From: an uncultured Dysgonomonas sp.
GTDB lineage: Bacteria; Bacteroidota; Bacteroidia; Bacteroidales; Dysgonomonadaceae
Length of the DNA stretch: 64,000 nt
Direction: 5' to 3'
NCBI RefSeq assembly: GCF_934668725.1
Contig: NZ_CAKUOF010000015.1
Coordinates: 1 to 64,000 of the forward strand
Both the position numbers and the translations under genes were made by a program. Below the pieces are notes generated by a model that searched no databases, was not told the origin of the DNA, and saw nothing but the letters and a program-made list of their open reading frames with translations. Positions 8,106-17,119 of the stretch are shown here, piece after piece. The number at the start of each line of letters is the position of its first letter. The first letter of the stretch is position 1.

Positions 8106-8113
8106 CAAAAGTA
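8106..8113 (-). promoter_or_regulatory. Bacteroidetes -7 box TACTTTTG (minus strand)
   Basis: The plus strand reads CAAAAGTA, giving TACTTTTG on the minus strand, a match to TAnnTTTG. It is about 115 bases before the start of the gene at 6888-7991. A matching -33 TTTG is not evident. Confidence 0.4.
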
Positions 8114-8247
8114 TAGAAAGTATTTGATTTGTAAGGAGAGCCATGTATATTTTAAGTAATCTTAGTTTTATTAACCCACAATAAGTTACAAAAAGTATAA
8201 AAATGCAGCTCCCGGTCTTATAAGTCTCAGGTCCTAAAAAAATACAT

Positions 8248-9561
8248 CTATTTCTTTAAAGCTGCATCGTATACCTGAAGTACTCTTTTACGGGCAAATT
8301 CGTGGTTAACAATGGGGCGGATATAGTTTATTAGATCGAATTCGGGAATCCATTTTTTGATATAATCAAGGTGCTTATCAAATTTTTCGGTTTGAAGTTG
8401 GGGATTGAATATTCTGAAATACGGAACAGCATCACAACCACTGCTGGCTGCCCATTGCCACCCTCCGTTATTGGCTGCAAAATCAAAATCGAGTAGTTTA
8501 TTGGCAAAGTAAGCTTCGCCCCATCTCCAGTCGATCAGTAAATGTTTGATGAGAAACGAAGCCGTAATCATCCGTACGCGGTTATGCATAAATCCGGTTT
8601 CGTTCAGCTGTCTCATTCCTGCATCTACAATCGGATACCCCGTTTTACCTTCGCACCATGCTTTGAACTCACTTTCGTTATTCCTCCATGCGATATTGTC
8701 ATATTGAGACTTGAAGGCCTTACCCTCACAAATATGTGGAAAATGCCAGGTTATAGCATGATAAAATTCCCGCCAAATAAGTTCATTAAGAAAAGTCTCA
8801 TTCAGTTTTTGAGCTTTAGCTACTAGTTTTCTTATGCTGATTGTTCCGAATCTCAGGTGGATACCTATTCGCGAAGTACCTTCTACGGATGGATAATCTC
8901 TTCGTTGACTGTAATTAGATATTATTTCATTATTAATTTCTGCCGGAGGAAAGCTGATTCCTGTTTTCTCTGGGAATCCTAAATCGGACAGGCTGGGAAT
9001 AGAATCGCTGTTGAATTGGTGAAAATTGGAGAACAGGCTTTTATTGTCAAACGATTCTAGATCTTTTAGGCAAAGCTTCTGCTTCCATCGTTTCGAATAA
9101 GGAGTAAAAACGGTATAAGGTGTTTTGTCATCTTTCACTATATCGTCTTTACTAAAGATAACCTGATCTTTAAAGCTCACAAAATCAATTCTCTTTTTAT
9201 GTAATAGACTTTCTATATGTGTATCCCGTTTTCGAGCCGAAAGCTCATAATCTTCATTTGTGTAGACTGCTTTTATAGAGTATTTCTGACATAGCTTCTC
9301 AAAAAAAGCTTCCGGAGTGGAATGACCTATTTCTATAGAGCTTCCATGGGTATTTAACTCTTTTCTTAAGATCAGTAATTGTTGATGAATAAATTCAACT
9401 TGTGCATTTTGAGGTGCTTCAAACTGTTTCAGAATATCTGTGTCGAAAATAAAAACAGGCAGAACACGATAACCACTATTTAAGGCATGGAAAAGTCCTG
9501 CATTATCATCGAGCCTCAAATCTCTGCGAAACCAGAAGATAACAATCGGATCAGATTTCAT
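8248..9561 (-). CDS. phr: Deoxyribodipyrimidine photolyase
   Basis: DNA photolyase of 437 residues that repairs UV-induced cyclobutane pyrimidine dimers using light, FAD and an antenna cofactor. The N-terminal alpha/beta domain opens with IFWFRRDLRLDDNAGL (about 8-23). The C-terminal FAD-binding helical domain carries ELIWREFYHAI (about 264-274), WCEGKTGYPIVDAGMRQL (about 302-319), MHNRVRM and the FAD loop DFDFAANNGGWQW, which are diagnostic for class I cyclobutane-dimer photolyases rather than cryptochromes. Length fits. It is a single minus-strand gene, 256 bases from the thioredoxin cluster and 50 bases after the gene at 9612-10694, so it could be co-transcribed with the latter. Confidence 0.95.
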   Translation of the reverse strand: MKSDPIVIFWFRRDLRLDDNAGLFHALNSGYRVLPVFIFDTDILKQFEAPQNAQVEFIHQQLLILRKELNTHGSSIEIGHSTPEAFFEKLCQKYSIKAVYTNEDYELSARKRDTHIESLLHKKRIDFVSFKDQVIFSKDDIVKDDKTPYTVFTPYSKRWKQKLCLKDLESFDNKSLFSNFHQFNSDSIPSLSDLGFPEKTGISFPPAEINNEIISNYSQRRDYPSVEGTSRIGIHLRFGTISIRKLVAKAQKLNETFLNELIWREFYHAITWHFPHICEGKAFKSQYDNIAWRNNESEFKAWCEGKTGYPIVDAGMRQLNETGFMHNRVRMITASFLIKHLLIDWRWGEAYFANKLLDFDFAANNGGWQWAASSGCDAVPYFRIFNPQLQTEKFDKHLDYIKKWIPEFDLINYIRPIVNHEFARKRVLQVYDAALKK

Positions 9562-9611
9562 TCTTTTTTAATATTAATTAGCTTAATTAGTACTTATTGT
9601 AAATACCCAAT

Positions 9612-10694
9612 TCAAAATAGATAACCAATGGATAGAGAAATTGTTCGACTTTTAAATCCGTAGCTATCTCTACTCATATCAGCGAGCCCCCAATTGGGAC
9701 GAAGAGCAAATTCATACCTGTTTACTTGGATAGCTAATAATCCCGATAAACCATAGTTGAACTCACTTAAGTCGTTGGAATTAGGATGTATATCTGCCTC
9801 TTCTACAATATGTGCTGCTTTATCTGTTGCCAAGTTTACCCCAGCGAATCCACCTAATCCCAATAACAATGTGGTTGAAGAGGATAAATGACGATAGAAA
9901 CCAAAATAAAGGTAAGTATTTAGATCGAATTGGTTTAAATTTTCATTCTCATTGATGTAATAGTCTGTTATAGAATGGTGAGTAAATGCAGTAGAGAATT
10001 GCGTCATCAGAAAAAATGAATTGCTGCAATCACTTCTTAACCAACCACTCACTTCGATAAGTTTTCCGGGGTTTGCATTTCTGTCCCAGTCACTAAGACC
10101 TGTAATGGAGGATAAGCCTAAATCAAGCGAAATACCACCTTTGTAGAACTCTCTATTCTTAGCCAAACCAGAAGCCTTTCCAGTTGCTTTGCTCTTTTTA
10201 GAAGATCTTATACCACCACCATATATTTCATCTTTGAATTTATCCATATTTTCCGAAGGCATGGGTTTCGGCATGTTTTTGTCAGAGTGAGTGCCGGGGA
10301 TAATATTTTTTGTTTTTTCGTATTGGGTTTTCACAATAGACCAGTTGCATTTTAATAAAGGATAAGGATTTGTGATGTTCAAATCATCGATAATACGCCT
10401 ATTATATTCCTCCTCATTAGGAAGGCTTCCATATAATAAGGCATTGGTCATGGCAACAGGGTCTATTTGTGTTTGAGATTCCGCCATTTCTAAAAAGGCT
10501 CTTGCTTGTCCCTCCATTATGGTATTCAATATCTTTTTATCGTTGCTCCATTGCTTTTCGGTTTCCGTCTTTATGCTATTGTAAATTTGAGGGTAGTATT
10601 CTTTTACGATGTTGATACTATTCGATTGGGTATACACCGATAATATGCTTATTATAAAAATAATTACAGTTAGTGATAGTTTTTGGTTTTGCAT
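9612..10694 (-). CDS. Predicted outer-membrane beta-barrel protein, unknown function
   Basis: Protein of 360 residues. A signal peptide covers residues 1-22 (hydrophobic core LTVIIFIISILSVY). Residues about 25-165 are helical and charged, with a lysine-rich linker SSKKSKATGKASG near 163-176. Residues 185-360 are an alternating, glycine- and aromatic-rich region of about eight beta strands that ends in GYLF; a terminal phenylalanine is the usual signal for outer-membrane insertion by BAM. So the sequence suggests a periplasmic helical domain fused to a small beta-barrel. I do not recognise a family. It is divergent from groES and lies directly upstream of the photolyase on the same strand. Confidence 0.7.
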   Translation of the reverse strand: MQNQKLSLTVIIFIISILSVYTQSNSINIVKEYYPQIYNSIKTETEKQWSNDKKILNTIMEGQARAFLEMAESQTQIDPVAMTNALLYGSLPNEEEYNRRIIDDLNITNPYPLLKCNWSIVKTQYEKTKNIIPGTHSDKNMPKPMPSENMDKFKDEIYGGGIRSSKKSKATGKASGLAKNREFYKGGISLDLGLSSITGLSDWDRNANPGKLIEVSGWLRSDCSNSFFLMTQFSTAFTHHSITDYYINENENLNQFDLNTYLYFGFYRHLSSSTTLLLGLGGFAGVNLATDKAAHIVEEADIHPNSNDLSEFNYGLSGLLAIQVNRYEFALRPNWGLADMSRDSYGFKSRTISLSIGYLF

Positions 10695-10867
10695 ATTTGT
10701 TTAATTATATGGTTTATTCAAGGTCTTTAAATTAGGACTAAAGAAATGTGAAAAAGTTTAAAGGGATGAGGATAATTTTTCGAAATAGTAGAAGAAGAAA
10801 GCCAAGTAGTATTTAATTCTGTCAACTTGTCTTTTCTTGTTTTCCTGATACATCTTCCTTTTAAGAC

Positions 10868-10903
10868 TTTTTGGCAGTTTATCCTTTTGGCACAGATTTA
10901 GCT
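10868..10903 (+). promoter_or_regulatory. Possible groESL control region, tandem TTTTGGCA
   Basis: TTTTGGCA occurs twice (10869-10876 and 10885-10892), 16 bases apart. The second copy reads TTGGCAC-N5-TAGCT, one base away from a sigma-54 type -24/-12 element. It lies about 65 bases before groES. No CIRCE inverted repeat is present. Assignment is tentative. Confidence 0.25.
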
Positions 10904-10965
10904 ATAGATATGACTGAGAATATCAATATCAAAATATAACAAACAAATAATAAAAAACTAGAATT

Positions 10966-11235
10966 ATGAGTATTAAACCTTTAGCAGATAGAGTGCTTGT
11001 AAAGCCAGCTGCGGCAGAAGAAAAAACTGTAGGAGGAATCATTATTCCTGATACCGCAAAAGAAAAACCATTAAAAGGCGAAGTTATTGCCGTAGGTAAC
11101 GGAACAAAAGACGAAGAAATGGTATTAAAAGCAGGAGATCAGGTACTTTATGGTAAATATGCCGGTACTGAAATAGAATTGGAAGGCGAAAACTTTCTGA
11201 TCATGCGTCAGTCTGATGTACTTGCTATTATCTAA
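10966..11235 (+). CDS. groES: Co-chaperonin GroES
   Basis: Co-chaperonin of 89 residues that forms the heptameric lid of the GroEL folding chamber in the cytoplasm. The sequence is a full GroES: PLADRVLVKP at the start, the mobile loop EEKTVGGIIIPDTAKEKP (about 18-35) that contacts GroEL, and the closing segment GTEIELEGENFLIMRQSDVLAII. It is followed 69 bases later by groEL in the usual order. The start ATG is preceded by an A-rich stretch rather than a Shine-Dalgarno sequence, as is common in Bacteroidetes. Confidence 0.98.
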   Translation: MSIKPLADRVLVKPAAAEEKTVGGIIIPDTAKEKPLKGEVIAVGNGTKDEEMVLKAGDQVLYGKYAGTEIELEGENFLIMRQSDVLAII

Positions 11236-11304
11236 GTATTCCAAGTAATGAAAAGATCTTAGATCTTAATTTTATCTCTAACGTTTTAAAAGAATTAGAA
11301 AATC

Positions 11305-12939
11305 ATGGCTAAAGAAATTAAATTTAATATTGATGCTCGCGACGAATTAAAAAAAGGAGTCGATGCATTAGCAAATGCAGTAAAAGTAACTTTAGGACCT
11401 AAAGGTCGTAACGTAATTATCGAGAAAAAATTTGGTGCACCACATATCACTAAAGATGGTGTAAGTGTAGCTAAAGAAATAGAATTAGAATGTCAGTTCC
11501 AAAATATGGGAGCTCAATTGGTAAAAGAAGTTGCTTCTAAAACCAATGATGATGCCGGTGACGGAACAACTACAGCAACAGTGTTGGCTCAATCGATCAT
11601 CAGTGTTGGTTTGAAAAATGTAACAGCAGGTGCTAACCCAATGGATTTAAAACGTGGTATCGACAAAGCTGTTGCTAAAGTTGTAGCAAATCTGAAATCT
11701 CAATCGGTGGCTATTGGCGACGATTTACAAAAAATAGAACACGTAGCCAAAATCTCTGCTAATGGAGATGAAACAATAGGTAAGTTGATTGCTGAGGCTA
11801 TGGGTAAAGTGAAAAAAGAAGGAGTAATCACTGTAGAAGAAGCAAAAGGTACTGAAACTTATGTAGATGTGGTTGAAGGTATGCAATTTGACAGAGGTTA
11901 TATATCTCCATATTTTGTAACAGATACAGAAAAAATGGAAGCTGATCTTGAGAATCCATATATTCTTATCTATGACAAAAAGATTTCGGTATTGAAAGAT
12001 ATCCTGCCAATACTTGAGAAAACAGTTCAATCCGGACGTCCTTTATTGATAATCGCTGAAGATATCGACTCTGAAGCATTGACTACTCTTGTGGTTAACC
12101 GTCTTCGTGGTTCGTTGAAAATTGCAGCAGTTAAAGCTCCGGGATTTGGTGACCGTCGTAAAGAAATGTTGGAAGACATTGCAATCCTTACCGGTGGTGT
12201 AGTTATTTCAGAAGAAAAAGGTATCAAATTAGATGCAGCTACTATTGATATGCTTGGTACTGCAGATAAGATCACTATTAATAAAGACAATACTACCATT
12301 GTAAACGGAGCTGGCGACAAAGCTGCGATCTCTGCACGTGTAGGTCAAATCAAAACTCAAATCGAAAAAACAACTTCGGATTACGACCGTGAAAAACTTC
12401 AAGAGCGTCTTGCTAAATTAGCAGGTGGTGTTGCAGTTCTTTATGTAGGTGCTCCATCGGAAGTTGAAATGAAAGAGAAAAAAGACCGTGTAGACGATGC
12501 TCTTTCTGCAACCCGTGCTGCTATCGAAGAAGGTACAGTACCCGGAGGTGGTGTTGCATATATCCGTGCAATCGAATCTCTAGATAACCTGAAAGGGGAA
12601 AATGATGACGAAACCACAGGTATCGAAATCGTAAAACGTGCTATTGAAGAGCCTCTTCGCCAGATTGTGAACAATTGTGGAAAAGAAGGTGCGGTTGTAG
12701 TACAAAAAGTACGCGAAGGAAAAGGTAATTTCGGATACAATGCACGTCAGGATGTTTATGAAGATTTAGTTTCTTCCGGAGTAATTGATCCGGCTAAAGT
12801 TGCCCGTGTAGCTCTTGAAAACGCAGCTTCTATTGCTGGTATGTTCTTAACTACAGAATGTATCATTGCAGATAAGAAAGAAGAAAATGCAGCTCCAGCA
12901 ATGCCTCCTATGGGCGGCGGAATGGGTGGGATGATGTAA
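11305..12939 (+). CDS. groEL: Chaperonin GroEL
   Basis: Chaperonin of 544 residues that assembles two seven-membered rings and folds proteins with ATP and GroES. The sequence is full length: the equatorial ATP-binding segments TLGPKGRNVIIEK (about 29-41) and NDDAGDGTTTATVLAQ (about 81-96), the apical domain (about 190-375), and the Gly-Met tail ending GGGMGGMM. The catalytic aspartates in GDGTT and near the end of the equatorial domain are kept. It shares a transcript with groES and is closed by the hairpin at 12976-13008. Nothing unusual was seen. Confidence 0.99.
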   Translation: MAKEIKFNIDARDELKKGVDALANAVKVTLGPKGRNVIIEKKFGAPHITKDGVSVAKEIELECQFQNMGAQLVKEVASKTNDDAGDGTTTATVLAQSIISVGLKNVTAGANPMDLKRGIDKAVAKVVANLKSQSVAIGDDLQKIEHVAKISANGDETIGKLIAEAMGKVKKEGVITVEEAKGTETYVDVVEGMQFDRGYISPYFVTDTEKMEADLENPYILIYDKKISVLKDILPILEKTVQSGRPLLIIAEDIDSEALTTLVVNRLRGSLKIAAVKAPGFGDRRKEMLEDIAILTGGVVISEEKGIKLDAATIDMLGTADKITINKDNTTIVNGAGDKAAISARVGQIKTQIEKTTSDYDREKLQERLAKLAGGVAVLYVGAPSEVEMKEKKDRVDDALSATRAAIEEGTVPGGGVAYIRAIESLDNLKGENDDETTGIEIVKRAIEEPLRQIVNNCGKEGAVVVQKVREGKGNFGYNARQDVYEDLVSSGVIDPAKVARVALENAASIAGMFLTTECIIADKKEENAAPAMPPMGGGMGGMM

Positions 12940-12975
12940 TAAATCATTCGCTGTAATAAATAATTAATGATAAAA

Positions 12976-13008
12976 AACGCTTTCGGAGTTTTTCCGGAAG
13001 CGTTTTTT
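12976..13008 (+). terminator. Terminator after groESL
   Basis: An 11-base-pair stem with one G-U pair (AACGCTTTCGG with CCGGAAGCGTT), a 7-base loop and a run of six T residues. It begins 36 bases after the groEL stop. Confidence 0.9.
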
Positions 13009-13058
13009 GTATTATTTGTGTCAACAAGGTTATTTTAGGTAAATTGGATTTTATTCGG

Positions 13059-13066
13059 TATGTTTG
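13059..13066 (+). promoter_or_regulatory. Bacteroidetes -7 box TATGTTTG
   Basis: Matches TAnnTTTG, 60 bases before the dehydrogenase-like gene at 13127. No clear -33 element. Confidence 0.35.
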
Positions 13067-13126
13067 AATCCAGCTAATATTTACAAAATAATAATATAGG
13101 TTTGTGACCTTTAAAGTAATCTATCT

Positions 13127-14035
13127 ATGAAATTTCAGAAAATAACGATGATTGACGCTTGTCGTTTAACCGAAAATGCAATCCCGGAAATTCAAAAACT
13201 GTCTAAAGAACCTCTGAGTTTGTTTTGGAGTTACCCTTCGTCGGAGGAAGAAGTTATTGCGCGGATTGGTGATAGCGATTGTGTTTTAGTAAGTTTTCAA
13301 ACCCGGTTCACTCCACGAATAATAAATGCTGCTCCCAACCTGAAATATATCGGCATGTGTTGCAGCCTTTTCAGTGAAGAGACTTCAAGTGTTGATATTC
13401 CTGCTTCACGGGAAAGGGGGATTGTGGTTAAGGGAGTAAAAGATTATGGAGACGAAGGTGTTGTTGAATTTATTTTTAGCCAGCTAATCAATCTGGGCAA
13501 GGGATATGGCAAATATCAATGGAAAGAAGAGCCTTGCGAGCTTGGGGGAAAGAGTATTGGAATAATAGGTATGGGTACTTTGGGTAAAATGGTGGCTACG
13601 GGAGCTCGTTCTTTTGGCATGAAGGTTTATTATTACAGTAAAACACGTAAACCGGATGAAGAAACTAAAGGAGCGCGATTTTTGCCTCTTAAAGAATTGA
13701 TGGCTACTTCTGATGTTGTTACTATTCATTTGCCTCGCTATACAGTTCTGGTTAATGAAGAAGAATTTGCCTGTAAGAAGAAAAATTCAGTATTTATTAA
13801 TACCTCTTTCGGGCCTCTGTTTGATAAAGAAGCTTTTGTAAAGTCTATGAATGCGGATAAAACTTCTTTCGCTTTTTTTGATGCAGATGGTGCAGGGATA
13901 TATTACAAAGAATTTTCAGAAATGGATAATATAATACTCTATGATAAATCAGCAGGGTTTACACGAGAGTCAAAAGAGCGGTTATCTCAAAAAGCGATAG
14001 AGAATATGACTTTCTTTTTGAAAACAGGTCAATAA
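13127..14035 (+). CDS. D-2-hydroxyacid dehydrogenase-like protein lacking catalytic residues
   Basis: Protein of 302 residues with the D-isomer-specific 2-hydroxyacid dehydrogenase fold. The NAD-binding Rossmann motif GMGTLG is intact at 148-153. The three catalytic residues of the family seem lost: the arginine of the N-x-x-R-G segment is phenylalanine 228 (NTSFG), the histidine of T-P-H is lysine 274 (LYDKSAGFT), and the glutamate that follows the DV motif is not found after DADGAG (252-257). By sequence it should bind NAD(P) but not run the usual hydride-transfer chemistry, unless other residues replace these. It may be a sensor or use a different mechanism. A GyrI-like ligand-binding protein follows after 53 bases on the same strand and may be co-transcribed. 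Confidence 0.8.
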   Translation: MKFQKITMIDACRLTENAIPEIQKLSKEPLSLFWSYPSSEEEVIARIGDSDCVLVSFQTRFTPRIINAAPNLKYIGMCCSLFSEETSSVDIPASRERGIVVKGVKDYGDEGVVEFIFSQLINLGKGYGKYQWKEEPCELGGKSIGIIGMGTLGKMVATGARSFGMKVYYYSKTRKPDEETKGARFLPLKELMATSDVVTIHLPRYTVLVNEEEFACKKKNSVFINTSFGPLFDKEAFVKSMNADKTSFAFFDADGAGIYYKEFSEMDNIILYDKSAGFTRESKERLSQKAIENMTFFLKTGQ

Positions 14036-14088
14036 TATTATTATCTCAGCTTATTCTTTAATGGGCTGTTTTCTAGAGTATACTTATA

Positions 14089-14586
14089 ATGAATAAAGAA
14101 ATAAAAGATCCTCGGATAGAAGTTATTATGCCCAAAATAATTGTAGGAAAACGGGTGCAGCTTACTTTGTTGGAAAATGGTGTAAAAACAAAAGAATTAT
14201 GGCAACAATTTATGCCGAGACGAAATAGCATATTTCAGACAGTCAATACGAATCTTCTTTCTGTTCAGATATATCCTGATACTGTCGCTTTTGATAAAGA
14301 CATGGTATTTGAGAAATGGGCAGCAGTAGAAGTTTCTCATTTGAATGTTATCCCTGATGGTATGGAATCATATACACTGCAAGGAGGGTTGTATGCTGTT
14401 TTTATTTACAAAGGAATAGCTGCCGATTTTATGAATACCTATCAATTTATCTTCAGTGAGTGGTTGCCCAATTCTCCTTATATATTTGACAACAGAGAAC
14501 AATTTGAAGTTATGGACGAACATTATAGGCCGGACGATCCTCAGGCTACAGAAGAAGTGTGGATACCTATTAAAGCAAAAGAATAG
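14089..14586 (+). CDS. GyrI-like small-molecule-binding domain protein
   Basis: Protein of 165 residues made only of a GyrI-like (AraC effector-binding, SOUL/BRP-type) domain, which binds hydrophobic or cationic small molecules. Typical segments are KIIVGKRVQLTL near 16-27, the central region with VEVSHLNVIPDGMESYTLQGGLYAVFIYKG, and the C-terminal EVWIPIK strand. There is no DNA-binding domain, so it is a stand-alone binding protein or hydrolase-like member. The neighbour is the inactive-looking dehydrogenase at 13127-14035; whether the two share a ligand is unknown. The unit ends at the hairpin at 14644-14681. Confidence 0.8.
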   Translation: MNKEIKDPRIEVIMPKIIVGKRVQLTLLENGVKTKELWQQFMPRRNSIFQTVNTNLLSVQIYPDTVAFDKDMVFEKWAAVEVSHLNVIPDGMESYTLQGGLYAVFIYKGIAADFMNTYQFIFSEWLPNSPYIFDNREQFEVMDEHYRPDDPQATEEVWIPIKAKE

Positions 14587-14643
14587 GTGTTTGAATTTGT
14601 GTTAATGGGATATAAACTTCCTTCGAGTTTTTTGTATCAATAT

Positions 14644-14681
14644 AAATAGGCTATCCGAAATTAATCGAATAGCCTATTTTT
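14644..14681. terminator. Bidirectional terminator between GyrI-like gene and pnp
   Basis: An 11-base-pair stem (AAATAGGCTAT with ATAGCCTATTT), three inner pairs, and a T5 tail on the plus side. It lies between the convergent GyrI-like and pnp genes. Confidence 0.8.
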
Positions 14682-14706
14682 CTATATATAACGAACCTTA
14701 GTTTTA

Positions 14707-16893
14707 TTATTCAGCAGCAGGAGCGTCTGTTTGGGGAGCTTCTGCGTCTTTCTTCACTACCGGTCTCTCAGGACGAGGAGGACGAGGAAGAAGAGCCTTA
14801 CGTGATAGTTTTATTTTGCCTGTTTTAGCGTCAATATCTACCAGTTTAACTTCGATCATATCGCCTTCTTTAAGTCCCGATTCTTCGATTGTTTCAACAC
14901 GATCCCAAGATAGTTCCGAGATATGAAGTAAACCGTCTTTACCGGGTAAGAATTCACAAAAAGCACCATATGGCATTATTGAGCGAACTTTTGCAGTGTA
15001 TACCTCTCCAATTTCAGGAACGGTAACAATACCTTTGATTCGAGCCATTGCAGCATCAATTGAAGCTTTGTTAGTTGCAGATATTTCGACACGACCTTGA
15101 TTGTCTATTTCTTCGATAGTTACAGTAGCACCTGTTTCTTCTTGGATACCTTGTATGATTTTTCCACCAGGTCCGATAACAGCACCGATAAACTCTTTGG
15201 CGATCATTATGATTTCGATGCGTGGAGCATTTGGTTTAAGATCGGTTCTTGGCTCGGAAATAGTTTCCAATACTTTACCTAAGATATGTAAACGACCCTC
15301 GCGAGCTTGGTTTAATGCTTTTTCTAATATTTCGAATGATAATCCGTCTACCTTTATATCCATTTGAGTGGCAGTGATACCATCTCTGGTTCCACAAACT
15401 TTAAAGTCCATGTCTCCCAAGTGGTCTTCGTCACCCAAAATATCCGAAAGTACGGCAAAGTTTGTTCCTTTGTTTTCAGAGATAAGTCCCATTGCAATAC
15501 CTGTTACAGGTTTTTTTATGGCTACTCCGGCATCCATAAGTGCTAATGTTCCTGCACAAACAGTTGCCATAGACGACGATCCGTTAGATTCCAGAATATC
15601 GGATACGATACGAATTACATATGGATAATTGGCAGGGATCATTGGTTTCAAAGCACGATGAGCTAAGTTTCCGTGACCGATTTCGCGACGACCTACGCCT
15701 CTTTGTGGACGAGCTTCACCTGTAGAAAATGGAGGGAAATTATAATGTAACAAGAAACGTTCTTTACCGTTAAATAATACATCATCTACAATCTTCTCGT
15801 CTAGTTTAGTTCCTAGAGTAACAGTTGTCAACGATTGAGTTTCACCACGAGTAAAGATAGCCGATCCGTGGGCTCCGGGTAGATAATCTACCTCAGACCA
15901 GATAGGGCGAATTTCGGTAGTCTTACGACCATCCAGACGTTTGCCTTCATCAAGAATCGAACGGCGCATTGCCTCTTTCTCAACGTCGTGATAGTAGCGA
16001 GAGATTAATGCTCCTTTTTCAGCCAATTCTTCGGGAGTTAGAGCTGCTTTATACTCTTCAACAACTGCATTGAAGTTTGCGATACGCTCATGTTTGTTGG
16101 TGTTGCATGATGCAGCAATAGCATATGCCTTAGCATAACACTTATCCCACACATCTTTGCGTAAATCTTCGTCATTAACTTCATGACAGTATTCTCTTTT
16201 TACAGTTGTTCCGCAAAGCTCCATCAATTCGATTTGTGCTTGACACTGTACTTTAATAGCTTCGTGTGCAACTTTAATAGCTTCTAGCATTTCTGCCTCC
16301 GAAACCTCTTTCATTTCACCTTCAACCATCATTATATTATCGATAGTGGCACCAACCATGATGTCCATATCGGCTTTAGCTAATTGCTCGAATGTAGGGT
16401 TTACTACAAATTTGCCATCAATGCGACCTACTCTCACTTCGGAGATAGGACCATTAAATGGAATATCTGATACAGCAAGAGCAGCAGATGCTGCAAGTCC
16501 TGCAAGCGCATCGGGCATATTCACACCGTCCGATGAAAACATTGTTATAGTAACAAATACTTCAGCGTGATAATCGTCCGGGAATAATGGACGTAAAGCT
16601 CGGTCTACTAGACGGCATACCAGGATCTCAGAATCCGAAGCACGGCCTTCTCTTCGAAGAAATCCACCGGGATAGCGACCTGCAGCAGCAAATTTCTCTT
16701 TATATTCAACTTGCAAAGGCATAAAATCTACACCCGGATTTGCATCTTTTGCGGCACATACAGTAGCCAATAACATGGTGTCACCCATTCTTAACATTAC
16801 AGAACCGTCTGCCTGTTTTGCTAATTTTCCTGTTTCTAAGGTGATAGACCTTCCATCACCTAAATCGATACTTTTTGTAATCGGTTTAATCAT
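14707..16893 (-). CDS. pnp: Polyribonucleotide nucleotidyltransferase (PNPase)
   Basis: Exoribonuclease of 728 residues that degrades RNA from the 3' end by phosphorolysis and works in RNA turnover. Domains in order: first RNase PH domain (about 10-145), a helical linker (about 150-320), second, catalytic RNase PH domain with FSTGEARPQRGVGRREIGHG (about 390-410), the KH domain with GAVIGPGGKIIQGIQEETGA (about 570-590), and the S1 domain with GEVYTAKVRSIMPYGAFCEF (about 630-650). The tail is proline- and alanine-rich and probably unstructured. Full length; nothing odd seen. It is transcribed alone on the minus strand. Confidence 0.98.
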   Translation of the reverse strand: MIKPITKSIDLGDGRSITLETGKLAKQADGSVMLRMGDTMLLATVCAAKDANPGVDFMPLQVEYKEKFAAAGRYPGGFLRREGRASDSEILVCRLVDRALRPLFPDDYHAEVFVTITMFSSDGVNMPDALAGLAASAALAVSDIPFNGPISEVRVGRIDGKFVVNPTFEQLAKADMDIMVGATIDNIMMVEGEMKEVSEAEMLEAIKVAHEAIKVQCQAQIELMELCGTTVKREYCHEVNDEDLRKDVWDKCYAKAYAIAASCNTNKHERIANFNAVVEEYKAALTPEELAEKGALISRYYHDVEKEAMRRSILDEGKRLDGRKTTEIRPIWSEVDYLPGAHGSAIFTRGETQSLTTVTLGTKLDEKIVDDVLFNGKERFLLHYNFPPFSTGEARPQRGVGRREIGHGNLAHRALKPMIPANYPYVIRIVSDILESNGSSSMATVCAGTLALMDAGVAIKKPVTGIAMGLISENKGTNFAVLSDILGDEDHLGDMDFKVCGTRDGITATQMDIKVDGLSFEILEKALNQAREGRLHILGKVLETISEPRTDLKPNAPRIEIIMIAKEFIGAVIGPGGKIIQGIQEETGATVTIEEIDNQGRVEISATNKASIDAAMARIKGIVTVPEIGEVYTAKVRSIMPYGAFCEFLPGKDGLLHISELSWDRVETIEESGLKEGDMIEVKLVDIDAKTGKIKLSRKALLPRPPRPERPVVKKDAEAPQTDAPAAE

Positions 16894-17119
16894 AATTCTT
16901 TTTTACTTCTTAAAATCGCATAAAGTTACTCAAAGTTTTTTAATAATTGTCTTGTCAAATAGATTAAAGACAGCTAAGTATATAAAAGTTCGTTCATAAA
17001 TGCGTTTTTTGAAAATTTATATATATACTTGTTAAGTTTTTCAGATATGATAAACATTTTGGGGTGCCCATCTGTTTATTTTAGTCATAAGCACAAAGTT
17101 TTTTTAATATTTATATTAT

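Noticed and set aside
12027..12740. Long minus-strand frames inside groEL
   Set aside because: They are shadows of the strongly coded groEL frame; serine- and threonine-rich content is typical of antisense frames.
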